15,131 nucleotides of DNA from CAZPUS01 sp964589825. Its GTDB lineage: Bacteria; Fibrobacterota; Chitinivibrionia; Chitinivibrionales; WJKA01. The stretch lies in the NCBI GenBank assembly GCA_964589825.1, contig CAZPUS010000058.1:1-15131 (forward strand), given 5' to 3'. The position numbers and the translations under genes are program-made. The notes beneath the pieces are model-generated. The model was not told the origin of the DNA. It did not search any database and worked only from the letters and a program-made list of their open reading frames with translations. Shown here piece after piece: positions 6,118 through 14,947 of this stretch. Each line of letters opens with the position of its first letter. Position 1 is the first letter of the stretch.

Positions 6118-7329
6118 ATGGCACAGTTGTTAGGCAAAGCGCTTCTGCCCCCCGGTTTTATGCTTCAGCATACGATTCCGGCATTTCTGCAGCATCCCAA
6201 AGCGATTCCCGGCTTCGCCCCGTTTGCGTACCGCAAATATTTTCCCAAACGGGATCCGGAAAAGGATGTGCCGGTAGGCATGCTTTCGCTGAGGGTCAAC
6301 GAAGTCTGCAATCTGCGCTGTTCCTCGTGCGGACAGTGGGGAGAAAACGGTCACCTTCGCAAAAAACTGGAAAACGGCGAAAAACTCGATCAACTCGACT
6401 TCGAGGTGGTAAAACGCCTTATATACGAAACAAAAAAAGACCGCCCGTTCTATTATATCTGGGGCGGCGAGCCGACGATGTGGAAGCCGCTGCTGCCGGT
6501 GTTTCAGGAGCTTGGCAAAAACAACCTCTATGCCTCCATCGTCACCAATTCGCAGGCACTCGAGCCAATGCTCGAAGAGCTGATCGACACCGGGGCGCTT
6601 GGAATTCTCTACCTGAGCCTCGACGGCTGGGATGCCGATTCACAGAACCTGATGCGCTCTCCTGCAAGCGGAAAAAAGAGCGATAACTTCGAACGCACCA
6701 TGCGGGTAATCGAAAAAACCGATGAGCTTAAAAAAAAGAAGGGTCTCAAATTCCCCTTCGTGATTCCGATTACCGTAATTTCGAACGAGAATTATTCGCG
6801 TCTTGCACAGATTCACTCTCTGGTGCGCGACCGCACACAGCTGCACCCTTACTATTACGGCTGGTTCATTCCCGAAGACCGCGCCCGGGAGCACGAAAAA
6901 GATTTTAAAGCACGGTTCGGCTATGAACCGAAAAATCACAAGGGATATCTGAAATCGTGCTTCAACAAAGTCGATGCGCATGTGACCGCACAGCAGGTGC
7001 GTGAGACAAAACGGCGATCAAAAGGACATCAGTCGGTACCGCTTTTTATCCCCGATTTTTCGAGCGAGGCACAGATCAAGCGCTACTATGACGATCATGC
7101 ATGGGATTGCGGCTATTCCAGATGCGAGAGTATCTACGTGACCGCCGAAATATCGCCCGACGGAAGAATTACGCCGTGCCGCGACTATCAGGATTACACC
7201 GCAGGAAACATAAACGAGGATTCGTTTTACGATATCTGGAACGGTGAGAACTTCAAGGAATTCAGGCGCCAGATGGAAAAAGGGCTCATGCCGGTATGTA
7301 CCCGCTGCTGTGGTCTGCAGGGATTCTGA
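6118..7329 (+). CDS. Radical SAM protein with SPASM-type C-terminal domain, function unknown
   Basis: 403 aa. The ATG at 6118 is preferred over the in-frame ATG at 6112 because AAGGA then sits 9 nt rather than 3 nt upstream. The N-terminal radical SAM core has C64-x3-C68-x2-C71 (CNLRCSSC) for the 4Fe-4S cluster and the SAM-binding GGEPT (116-120). The C-terminal part has C331, C336, C354 (SPDGRITPCRDY), the GNI...FYDIWNGENFKEFR block, and C394/C397/C398, the layout of a SPASM/twitch auxiliary cluster domain. Such proteins act in peptide or protein maturation, cofactor synthesis or small-molecule modification. An intervening segment (about 245-325) is rich in aromatic and charged residues. No precursor-peptide ORF with a ribosome-binding site was found on either side, so the substrate is unknown. 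It is monocistronic as far as can be seen. The radical SAM call is certain; the role is not. Confidence 0.88.
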   Translation: MAQLLGKALLPPGFMLQHTIPAFLQHPKAIPGFAPFAYRKYFPKRDPEKDVPVGMLSLRVNEVCNLRCSSCGQWGENGHLRKKLENGEKLDQLDFEVVKRLIYETKKDRPFYYIWGGEPTMWKPLLPVFQELGKNNLYASIVTNSQALEPMLEELIDTGALGILYLSLDGWDADSQNLMRSPASGKKSDNFERTMRVIEKTDELKKKKGLKFPFVIPITVISNENYSRLAQIHSLVRDRTQLHPYYYGWFIPEDRAREHEKDFKARFGYEPKNHKGYLKSCFNKVDAHVTAQQVRETKRRSKGHQSVPLFIPDFSSEAQIKRYYDDHAWDCGYSRCESIYVTAEISPDGRITPCRDYQDYTAGNINEDSFYDIWNGENFKEFRRQMEKGLMPVCTRCCGLQGF

Positions 7330-7383
7330 TCCTCCTCTGTGAACGCCCCCGCGAGTGCCGATGCCGCAAAATGTGTTTGTTGT

Positions 7384-7413
7384 TTGCATTCACGGGTATG
7401 AGTAACGTATATT
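7384..7413 (+). promoter_or_regulatory. Candidate promoter for the exported-protein gene
   Basis: A -35 TTGCAT (7384-7389) and a -10 TATATT (7408-7413) are separated by 18 bp. This predicts a leader of roughly 125 nt before the GTG start at 7546. The leader contains a hairpin, TTCGAG (7453-7458) pairing with CTCGAA (7469-7474), which can extend inward by CG/CG. Confidence 0.45.
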
Positions 7414-7545
7414 ATTAAATGTATAGTTGTTAATAGCTCACGACAACAGTAATTCGAGTCGCGAAACGCTCGAACTCATGTGTCGACGCAGCGGCACAGG
7501 CGGGTGCGAACCATCACCGAACCGGTACCAAACGAGGAGAATGGC

Positions 7546-9804
7546 GTGAAAAGAAAAACTATTGTTTCTTGCACGAAAGCGGTTGTACTTGCTGCGGTAT
7601 GCGGTATCGCCCTTACCGCATTTTTTTGTTCGAACCCATCGGATGTACGCTGGAAGTCAACCTACGATTTCCCGATCTCTAACAAAAAATTCAATCTCGC
7701 AAAAGATATCCAGGAGTGGTTCGGGCTCGACACGGTCGACAATTTCTATATGCTGGGCATCAACGATACCACACCGGAAGGCAGGGATACCGTTATCGAC
7801 GGCGACACGACCGGCTTTGCCGTCACGTTCAACGATACCGCGACTCCTGAAATAGACCGGGAATCACTCGATCCAGACACAATCAAGGATTCTATCGGTC
7901 CGATTCCGCTGCAGGATGCACCACAGGTTTCTCACTCCATAGGGCTCAGTGCCGGCAATGTGCCCGCGGGAACCTCACTCAATGCAGCCGACAATGTCAC
8001 ACTCACGAATATTTATACCATTCTTTTTCATGCGAACTCCGCTGCGCTGCAGGTCGATGTCACCAATTCCACCGGCACGACCATCGACCGGCTCGTACTC
8101 GGTATCGGCACACACAGCGGCGATACGATCCGGGATACGGCCAACGGGCTTGCCCCAAATGCAACGCAGACGCTCGAATACGATATGGCGGGCAGAAGGC
8201 TCGACAGCATCGTGGGGGTACGCACCGAGCTTACTTTTAACAGCGGCGCCACCATTACCGCAGGTGATGCCATCGACATCACGTTTTCCATGCAGAATAT
8301 GACCGCTTCGGGGTTGACGGCACTCGATTCGGTCTTTTCCATGTCAGAGACCTACAGCAGCGATTACGAAATTACCGACAGCATGAAGATCGACTACATC
8401 GATATAGAAGAGGGCTTTTTCCGCTACAAGATAATGAACCGTACCGGATTGCCGTTGCAGGTTGAGGGTGTTCACAACGGATTGTGGATCACCTCCACGT
8501 GTATACGAAACAACGTCGATCATCGTGACAGCCTCTTTAAATTCGCCAATGCGACCGACAGCTCGAACGCGTTTTCAGGCTACATTACCGTCGGTACCCG
8601 CAACATCCCGCCGCAGGATACCATCGATTTCGGAAAAATCAATATCTCCAAAAACCGTATGCTGCCGTTCTGGAACGACTCCGAATCGGTGACGCGGGTA
8701 TCGTACGCACTTTCGACCGTTGCCCCCACCGGCAGGCGTATCACACTGTCCGAGCACGACAGCTTCAAGTTTATTATTACGCCCGTTGCGGTCAATTTTA
8801 ACGAAATGCTCGGTATGCTGACCGAGACCCGTATCGATACGGCCGACACCTCATTTATCGAAATTCCCTTTCCATGGAACGACGAAAGCAAGGATTCGCT
8901 GCGGGGCAGTTTTATACTCAAAAAGGCGATCGAGCAGGTGGAAAGCAGAATCGCGCTTCCGGAGGGCTCGTTTCTCGATTCGCTCGATTTGCACCTGCAC
9001 CTTTTCCATCCCGACAGCAGCGGAATTACCAACGACACGGTCATAACACTTACCAATGTGCGCAATGATTCGACCTTTGTCCGCTCGGTGGATATCACTG
9101 ATATAGTGAACACCTTTCCCGACAGTGTCGGCCTTCTCTCCAGCTCCCGCATCGCAAAAGGAACCCGGGTGCGGATAATCAACAATCAGAGTGTGTACGA
9201 AGAAGAGGTGGGGGGGATGACACTCAATACGTATTCGACCTATGCATTCAAAGCCTTTTTTGACTGGAGGATCGACGGCTCGGCGACCCTCGATCTCGGA
9301 TATGTAAAATTCGGCATTGACGATATGCTGAAGAAACTCTCCAAGATAGAAGAAAAAGAGGCGGTGTTTCATCTCAATGCCGGCAATTACACCAACGTCC
9401 ACCTGCGGCTTTTTGCCCTGATGGCGCCCGATACGTTCGAGGCGGCCGACGGCTCGATGCAGATGCTTGTCGATACACTCGATACCATAAGCGTGCACCG
9501 TACGCTGTCTCTTATAAGTGACCCTGCGGCCCACGATTCGGGCTACATAAACCTCTTCGGAACCGAAGGGGTCTACGTCCCCCCGCGTGACAGCGCGGCC
9601 AACAGCACGGTACGCCTGACAGAAGAGGAATTCAGCCGTATCGCCAATGCAGACACCTGCGCAATCCGCTGGCTGGTTCGCTTTCTGGAGGATGACGATC
9701 CCCGTACTGCAATGCACGATTCGGATTATATTCAGGTCGACTCCTGGATTCATCTCGAAGGGATCAATTCAGTCGATTCGCTTTTCAGCTGGGGAGATGA
9801 GTGA
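7546..9804 (+). CDS. Large exported Asp/Thr/Ser-rich protein of unknown function, possible lipoprotein
   Basis: 752 aa. The GTG at 7546 is chosen because GAGGAG lies 6 nt upstream and the protein then begins with a standard signal peptide: MKRK, a hydrophobic stretch 11-27, and C28 in AFFCSNPSD. The frame extends upstream to a GTG at 7480, but that segment is not signal-like. The lipobox is atypical (Phe at -1), so lipidation at C28 is uncertain. The mature part is rich in D, T, S, N and I with alternating polarity, predicting beta-sandwich domains; two segments share the pattern N-x-[ST]-G-hydrophobic (DVTNSTGTTIDRL and KIMNRTGLPLQV). There are no further membrane segments and no catalytic motif that I recognise. 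It lies 163 bp upstream of the OmpA/TSP3 gene on the same strand. A weak hairpin separates the two, so they may be partly co-transcribed and function together at the outer membrane. Confidence 0.75.
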   Translation: MKRKTIVSCTKAVVLAAVCGIALTAFFCSNPSDVRWKSTYDFPISNKKFNLAKDIQEWFGLDTVDNFYMLGINDTTPEGRDTVIDGDTTGFAVTFNDTATPEIDRESLDPDTIKDSIGPIPLQDAPQVSHSIGLSAGNVPAGTSLNAADNVTLTNIYTILFHANSAALQVDVTNSTGTTIDRLVLGIGTHSGDTIRDTANGLAPNATQTLEYDMAGRRLDSIVGVRTELTFNSGATITAGDAIDITFSMQNMTASGLTALDSVFSMSETYSSDYEITDSMKIDYIDIEEGFFRYKIMNRTGLPLQVEGVHNGLWITSTCIRNNVDHRDSLFKFANATDSSNAFSGYITVGTRNIPPQDTIDFGKINISKNRMLPFWNDSESVTRVSYALSTVAPTGRRITLSEHDSFKFIITPVAVNFNEMLGMLTETRIDTADTSFIEIPFPWNDESKDSLRGSFILKKAIEQVESRIALPEGSFLDSLDLHLHLFHPDSSGITNDTVITLTNVRNDSTFVRSVDITDIVNTFPDSVGLLSSSRIAKGTRVRIINNQSVYEEEVGGMTLNTYSTYAFKAFFDWRIDGSATLDLGYVKFGIDDMLKKLSKIEEKEAVFHLNAGNYTNVHLRLFALMAPDTFEAADGSMQMLVDTLDTISVHRTLSLISDPAAHDSGYINLFGTEGVYVPPRDSAANSTVRLTEEEFSRIANADTCAIRWLVRFLEDDDPRTAMHDSDYIQVDSWIHLEGINSVDSLFSWGDE

Positions 9805-9809
9805 TGGAT

Positions 9810-9837
9810 AGCCGCATGACCATCCGGTGCGGCTTTA
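9810..9837 (+). terminator. Weak terminator-like hairpin after the exported-protein gene
   Basis: A perfect 7-bp GC-rich stem AGCCGCA/TGCGGCT (9810-9816 and 9828-9834) with an 11-nt loop, followed only by TTTAT. The short T run suggests partial termination or mRNA stabilisation. The rest of the gap to 9968 shows TACAAT- and GATAAT-like -10 boxes near 9900-9920 but no good -35. Confidence 0.4.
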
Positions 9838-9967
9838 TCGATACGATCTTGAATCCATTACGTATATCCGGATGCGTGCGACTGTGTGTAACGACTGTCG
9901 TATACAATAGGATAATCGCTATTTCCCAATATAGTCTTACCCGATTTGTACAAAGGAATTCGTGCCC

Positions 9968-12430
9968 ATGAAAAAATTATCGTTGCTGGTTCTTTTGTGT
10001 GTAGGTGTCGGCAGCAGTACTCTCACGTTTGCAACCGTGAACCAGAATCCGCGAAGCGCCGGGTCATCTCTGGGACGCAATGCATCCGGGACCACGTTCG
10101 AGGCGGTATATCACAACCCCGCACTTCTGGGACTTAACCGCCCGCCTACCGGTGGTCTGCTCATGCTGCCCATCACAAACTACAGTGTCGGTGTATGGAG
10201 TGACAAACTTTCGTTGACACCTTTTGGCGGCTATTTCGGAGAGCCGGAGGAAACGGTCGAAAAACTGCTTGCCAGAAGTTTTGACTTCAGCGGATCTGCT
10301 GAAGAAGCATCCGAGAGAGTAAAGAAGCGCTGTAAAGGTGGGGCCGGTGTCTACGCGGGCATGCGTGTCGGGCTTTTTAATCATACTAACAATTTCTATT
10401 CGATCGATGTGACGACCGGCTTCGACCAAAAGCTTCATATTCCGGAAGGTGCCCTGTGTCTGCCCATATCGTTCGAACGTGGTGATAACTACGACTTTTC
10501 GACATTTCGACAGACCGGGGTGTGGCGAACGGAAGTATCGCTGCAACTTGGCCTTCCCGTGACCATTCCGCGTCTGCATGAAATTTTCAAACTCGACTAC
10601 GGTGCCGGCGGCTTCGGGGTCAAATACATCATGGGGCACTCGGTGCTGCATGCGGACGCACCCAGCGGTAAACTTTACTACAATCCGGAGACCAATGAAC
10701 TCGAAGTCGATGCATCGGTGCATGTCAGGACCGCGGGAACGGGCATTCGCGGCAATTTCGACCGAATGGAGAATCCATTCGCAGGGGGAGAACTTCCGAT
10801 AAACGGACACGGTATCGGAATGGATATCGGCGGAATTCTGTACAACGATAGAAGTGCGCTGAGCATAAACTTCAGCGATATCGGCGTCCTGTTATGGATT
10901 AACGACGTATATGAAGCGACCTACCGGATAGAAAAGCAGGATCTGGATCTTTTCGACATCATCGACGGGGTACAGAAGGCTGATGGAAACGACAGCGCCA
11001 ACTACTACATTTTCAACAGGGATGCGAATCAGTATATCTCCGATCCGGGAGATTCTCTCAAGCCTGCCAGCGGATTCGCCATGTTCATGCCGTTTGCCTT
11101 TCATATCGGCTACAGCAGAAGCTGGACAATGAAATATTCGGACAAAGAGCGTATGCGGCTGTTGTCCGAATATATTACCGCGGCTGCCAATTACACACAG
11201 AATCTCAACAGATGGCCCGGAACCTCGTTTATTCCCCGACTATCGCTCGGAGGAGAACTCGGTGCGCTGCGCGGCTACCTCCCACTGCGTATGGGCCTGG
11301 TATTGGGCGGCTCGGAACGTTTCGCCTCGTCGCTGGGTGCGAGTTTCAATTTTAAGTATTTCTCGATCAATGCCGCGTACAAGGCGGTGGGAACCCCCTG
11401 GTTTCAGCCCTCCAAAGGTATGGAGCTGGTGGGTGGGTTCAATATTAACTGGGGTATGCGCATGGATGCGGACAAAGACGGTATAAGCGACCGCAACGAT
11501 AAATGTCCGCAAAAGCCCGAAGACAAGGACGGCTTCGAGGATCAGGACGGCTGTCCCGATCCGGACAACGATGGTGACGGCATACCCGATACAAAGGACG
11601 AATGCCCCAATATACCGGAAGACAAGGACGGCACCGAGGATGAAGACGGCTGTCCCGACGGCGACAACGACGGGGACGGTATCACCGACAGCCTCGATCA
11701 GTGTCCGGACGAACCCGAAGACCGGGATAATTTCGAAGACGACGACGGATGTCCTGAATTCGACAACGACAACGACAATGTGCCCGACTCAGTTGACAAG
11801 TGTCCGAACCGTCCGGAGGATATCGACGGGTACGAAGATAAGGACGGGTGTCCCGAATTCGACAACGATAAGGACGGTATCCCCGACAGCACCGACGAGT
11901 GTATATCCACACCCGAATCGTTCAATGGATTCGAAGATCAGGACGGCTGCCCGGACAGCGTGCCGAAGCCGACCAAAAAAGAGGAGAAAAAGCTCAAAAT
12001 GGCCCTTTCGGGCATTAACTTCAAGACCGGAAGTGCCGAATTGACCACGAGCTCTTACACTCATCTTAATTTCATCGTGAATCTGCTTAAGCAGTATTCC
12101 TACCTGCGTTACGAAATCCAGGGACATACCGACAGCCGTGGAAGTGACGAATACAATCTGCTGCTGTCTGCGGCGCGTGCGAATTCGGTGAAAAACTACC
12201 TGCTGCAGAAAGGAATATCCGACTCCAGCGTTATCGCCATCGGTTATGGAGAGACGCAGCCGGTTGCCTCGAACAAGACCGCGCGTGGCCGGGCGCTGAA
12301 CCGGCGCGTCGAATTCCGCCAGATCGAAACGAAGAAGGAATACGAGCGCCTGCGGGAAAAAGCGCAGGAATTCCGCCGCCGCGTGCAGGAGGCGAAGATC
12401 GAGGGAGCCAATTACAATATCGAACGCTGA
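9968..12430 (+). CDS. Outer-membrane protein: N-terminal barrel-like domain, five TSP3 repeats, OmpA C-terminal domain
   Basis: 820 aa from the ATG at 9968 (AAAGGA 10 nt upstream); a GTG at 9962 is in frame but too close to the ribosome-binding site. Residues 1-22 are a signal peptide with likely cleavage after TFA. Residues 23-498 form a beta-rich domain with many alternating aromatic strands, FEAVYHNPALLGLNRP near the start and a GG-rich end, like PorV/DUF5723-type barrels. Residues 500-662 are five thrombospondin type 3 repeats (Asp-rich Ca-binding, CP...DGCP). Residues 663-680 are a Lys-rich linker. Residues 683-785 are the OmpA peptidoglycan-binding domain: INFKTGSAEL, GHTDSRGSDEYN with D722 and R737 at the spacing of the diaminopimelate-binding Asp/Arg of E. 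coli OmpA, and GRALNRRVEF. A basic coiled tail ends the protein. It should tether the outer membrane to the cell wall. A strong terminator follows. Confidence 0.9.
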   Translation: MKKLSLLVLLCVGVGSSTLTFATVNQNPRSAGSSLGRNASGTTFEAVYHNPALLGLNRPPTGGLLMLPITNYSVGVWSDKLSLTPFGGYFGEPEETVEKLLARSFDFSGSAEEASERVKKRCKGGAGVYAGMRVGLFNHTNNFYSIDVTTGFDQKLHIPEGALCLPISFERGDNYDFSTFRQTGVWRTEVSLQLGLPVTIPRLHEIFKLDYGAGGFGVKYIMGHSVLHADAPSGKLYYNPETNELEVDASVHVRTAGTGIRGNFDRMENPFAGGELPINGHGIGMDIGGILYNDRSALSINFSDIGVLLWINDVYEATYRIEKQDLDLFDIIDGVQKADGNDSANYYIFNRDANQYISDPGDSLKPASGFAMFMPFAFHIGYSRSWTMKYSDKERMRLLSEYITAAANYTQNLNRWPGTSFIPRLSLGGELGALRGYLPLRMGLVLGGSERFASSLGASFNFKYFSINAAYKAVGTPWFQPSKGMELVGGFNINWGMRMDADKDGISDRNDKCPQKPEDKDGFEDQDGCPDPDNDGDGIPDTKDECPNIPEDKDGTEDEDGCPDGDNDGDGITDSLDQCPDEPEDRDNFEDDDGCPEFDNDNDNVPDSVDKCPNRPEDIDGYEDKDGCPEFDNDKDGIPDSTDECISTPESFNGFEDQDGCPDSVPKPTKKEEKKLKMALSGINFKTGSAELTTSSYTHLNFIVNLLKQYSYLRYEIQGHTDSRGSDEYNLLLSAARANSVKNYLLQKGISDSSVIAIGYGETQPVASNKTARGRALNRRVEFRQIETKKEYERLREKAQEFRRRVQEAKIEGANYNIER
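11465..11953 (+). repeat. Five tandem ~99-bp thrombospondin type 3 coding repeats
   Basis: Five 33-residue units (the first is 31) follow the pattern D-x-D-x-D-G-[IV]-x-D-x-x-D-x-C-P-x-x-P-E-D-x-D-x-[FTY]-E-D-x-D-G-C-P. Each has two Cys, the first pairing within or between repeats as is usual in TSP3, and Asp residues that would hold calcium. Unit 5 is the most divergent (CIS instead of CP, and ESFNG for EDxDG). Protein identity between units is high while the DNA has drifted, so the expansion is not recent. Confidence 0.9.
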
Positions 12431-12455
12431 CCGGCGGGACAATACCCGATACCCG

Positions 12456-12500
12456 ACGCACCACTGTTGTTACGGCAGTGGTGCGTTTTTTATTATTTTT
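12456..12500 (+). terminator. Strong intrinsic terminator after the OmpA-family gene
   Basis: Perfect 11-bp stem ACGCACCACTG/CAGTGGTGCGT (12456-12466 and 12476-12486) with a 9-nt loop, followed by TTTTTTATTATTTTT. It lies 26 bp after the stop codon and isolates the OmpA gene from the GH65 gene downstream. Confidence 0.92.
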
Positions 12501-12527
12501 ACCCGATTCAGCATGTTATGCGCGACC

Positions 12528-12558
12528 GCAGCAGTGTTGCAGCAGTCATTAAAATGAC
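12528..12558. promoter_or_regulatory. Candidate operator upstream of the GH65 gene
   Basis: The palindrome GTCATT-AA-AATGAC (12545-12558) directly follows two copies of GCAGCAGT (12528-12535 and 12539-12546). It sits 41 bp before the GH65 start, a position fitting a transcription-factor site for a sugar-utilisation gene. No convincing -35/-10 pair was found: ATGACA at 12553 with TACTAT would leave almost no leader. Confidence 0.35.
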
Positions 12559-12598
12559 AGTACTACACGGTTATTTACTATAAGTTGAAAGGATCCTC

Positions 12599-14947
12599 AT
12601 GGTACGTAAAACTCCTACCAGATATCTCAGGGGCGACGGGTGGACTATTGCCGAGGAGCGTTTTCACCCCGAGCGTCAGCGTGTGTCGGAATCGATATTC
12701 AGTCTCTCAAATGAATTTATGGGAGTGCGGGGCTATTTTGAAGAAGGCTACAGCGGCGATCATCTGCAGGGAAGCTATTTCGGCGGCCTGTACGAGACAA
12801 AGGAAGTGGGGCACCCGCAGGTATTTAAGGGGTTCGTGACCAATGAACACTACATTATTAATGCGGTCGACTGGCTTTTTACCCGCATTCGTATCGATGA
12901 TGAACCTCTCGATCTGGCAAAGGTCAATTTTTCGGAATTTTCGCGCCGAACCGATATGAAACGGGGCGTGGGCATGCGAAGCTTCGTGTGGGAAACAAAA
13001 TCGGGCAAAAAGCTTCGCTGCAGTTTCGAACGCTTTCTTAGCATGGTCGATCCCAATCTGGGCTGCCAGCGAATTGTGTTCAAGCCGCTCAATTTTTCCG
13101 GGACGATCACCATCAGAAGTGCGCTCAATTTCGGTACCGTGCAGGAGATAGATTCCGGGTGGAACATGACCGTACTCGAGGGTGCGGTAAAAACGCAAAG
13201 CTCGGAGAACAATAAATGGACAATGTATGACAAACAATTAAAAAACGGGCTCTACACCATTCAGGCACAAACAAAATCAACCGATTTTTCGTGCGTTTCC
13301 TCATTTCGTCTCAATGCGTCGCAGGATATAGACCCGCAACCCTATGAGGAGGACTACCTGATCGGATGTGAGTTCGAACTATACGCTCAGCAGGGTCAGG
13401 AGTGCTGGTTCGACAAAATCGTGGTCAATTTCTGGGAACGACCGTGGGAGATGTCGCCGCAGCAGGTATGGGAGCGGGGTATGGAGATGGCGATACAACG
13501 CAGCGGTATCTCGTACGATGATGCACTGACCCAGCATCGTGAATACTGGAGCAGAAAATGGGAAAACTGGGATATACTCATAGAGGGAGAGGACGATCTG
13601 CAGCAGGGTGTGCGGTTCGATCTTTTTCAGTTTCACATGGCCTACCATGCCGGAGATGAACGTCTCGCCATTCCGTCAAAGGGGCTTACTGCGGAGGTCT
13701 ACAGCGGCTGGGTGTTCTGGGTGGTTGAATCGTACTGCCAGCACGTGATGGTTTTCAGCGATCCGGAGGCTTCGCGTAAGCTGCTGCGTTTTCGCTATCT
13801 CGGATTAAAAAGCGCGATTGAACGGGCAACCCAGCTGGACTGCGAGGGTGCAAAATATCCGTTCTGTACCATCGACGGCCCCGAAAGCTGTGCCACCTGG
13901 CAGCATGCCGACATGGAAATTCATGTGGGAGAGGCGATCTTTCTGGCCATCGAGCGCTACATGAAGCATGTCAAGGACAATGAATTTCTTTACTCCGAAG
14001 GGATGGAGATGCTGCTGCAGATGTGTCGCTATTATGCATCGCGCGGCGACTGGAGCCCTCAGGGTGGATTCGGTTTTTACGGCGTGATGGGGCCTGATGA
14101 ATACAAGACCCTTGTGAATCACAATTATTACATAAACTATATGGCGAAAAAATGCTTTGAGTACACCCTTTCCTGGATAGATACAATGCGGGAATCGGCG
14201 GCGGACGCGCTTGCTAAAGTGGAACAAAAAATCGGCGCCTCTGATGAAGAGTACGCCCAATGGCGGCAGATGGCGGACAAAATGATTCTTCTGCAGGATC
14301 CCGACAGCGGAGTGTGCGAACAAAACGAGGGCTTTTTCAACCTGCCGACCGTTGATGTGCGTGCTATCGGGGAAGATCAGATTCCGCTTTACAATAACTG
14401 GGCGTATGAGCGGATTCTTCGCTCACGTATGGTCAAACAGGCGGATGTGCTTTTGCTTCCGGTATGGTATGCTCACGAATGGAGCCATGACGCAAAAAAG
14501 GCCAACTACGATTACTACGAACCGATCACCATTCACGAGTCTTCATTTTCGCCTTCGATTCATCAGATTCTTGCCGCAGAACTGGGATATAAGAAAGATG
14601 CAGATGAGTTTTTCCGCCTCATGGCGCGGCTGGATCTCGACGATTACAATAAAAATACGGCGCAGGGACTTCACATGACCCCGAAATCGGGGACATGGAT
14701 GTGTATGGTCTACGGCTACGGTGGAATGCGAACCGATACTGAACCGATCACCTTTGCGCCCTCAATCCCCGAGGCGTGGCAGCGGTACCGCTTTCGGATC
14801 ACCTGCCGGGGATCCCTGTTGCAGGTTACCGTAACACAGTCGGAAGCAGAGTTTGTGGTGATCCGCGGTGACGAAATACCGGTAAAAATTTACGAAAAAG
14901 AGTATACACTCGGATCGCAGGCTATCTCGGTCGCCCTGCAGCGATAA
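12599..14947 (+). CDS. GH65-family glycoside phosphorylase/hydrolase (maltose-trehalose-kojibiose phosphorylase type), divergent
   Basis: 782 aa, the usual GH65 length; ATG at 12599 with AAAGGA 5 nt upstream. The N-terminal beta-sandwich domain spans about 1-280, starting with the family-like ESIFSLSNEFMGVRG (31-45). A linker follows, then the (alpha/alpha)6 barrel, about 330-710. Barrel motifs: IPSKGLTAEVYSGWVFW (358-374), FYGVMGPDEY (493-502) with E501 as the expected general acid, KQADVLLL (613-620), and the phosphate-loop region ITIHESSFSPSIHQILAAELG (643-663) containing HESS, which favours a phosphorylase over a hydrolase. GTWMCMVYGYGGMR (698-711) closes the barrel. Family members cleave alpha-glucobioses with phosphate to give beta-glucose-1-phosphate. 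The usual Trp-Asp in FWDxE is W374-V375 here, and HMTPKSGTW replaces the common HxAAxxGTW, so the substrate may differ. No beta-phosphoglucomutase or transporter adjoins it in this window. It has no signal peptide and is cytoplasmic. Confidence 0.88.
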   Translation: MVRKTPTRYLRGDGWTIAEERFHPERQRVSESIFSLSNEFMGVRGYFEEGYSGDHLQGSYFGGLYETKEVGHPQVFKGFVTNEHYIINAVDWLFTRIRIDDEPLDLAKVNFSEFSRRTDMKRGVGMRSFVWETKSGKKLRCSFERFLSMVDPNLGCQRIVFKPLNFSGTITIRSALNFGTVQEIDSGWNMTVLEGAVKTQSSENNKWTMYDKQLKNGLYTIQAQTKSTDFSCVSSFRLNASQDIDPQPYEEDYLIGCEFELYAQQGQECWFDKIVVNFWERPWEMSPQQVWERGMEMAIQRSGISYDDALTQHREYWSRKWENWDILIEGEDDLQQGVRFDLFQFHMAYHAGDERLAIPSKGLTAEVYSGWVFWVVESYCQHVMVFSDPEASRKLLRFRYLGLKSAIERATQLDCEGAKYPFCTIDGPESCATWQHADMEIHVGEAIFLAIERYMKHVKDNEFLYSEGMEMLLQMCRYYASRGDWSPQGGFGFYGVMGPDEYKTLVNHNYYINYMAKKCFEYTLSWIDTMRESAADALAKVEQKIGASDEEYAQWRQMADKMILLQDPDSGVCEQNEGFFNLPTVDVRAIGEDQIPLYNNWAYERILRSRMVKQADVLLLPVWYAHEWSHDAKKANYDYYEPITIHESSFSPSIHQILAAELGYKKDADEFFRLMARLDLDDYNKNTAQGLHMTPKSGTWMCMVYGYGGMRTDTEPITFAPSIPEAWQRYRFRITCRGSLLQVTVTQSEAEFVVIRGDEIPVKIYEKEYTLGSQAISVALQR

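Noticed and set aside
8851..9753. 300-aa open frame antisense to the exported-protein gene
   Set aside because: It is a codon-bias shadow with no start signal and no recognisable domains, while the sense frame has a signal peptide and a strong ribosome-binding site.
11789..12442. 217-aa antisense frame opposite the TSP3/OmpA region
   Set aside because: It mirrors a clearly real OmpA domain; its open length follows from the Asp/Glu-rich codons on the other strand.
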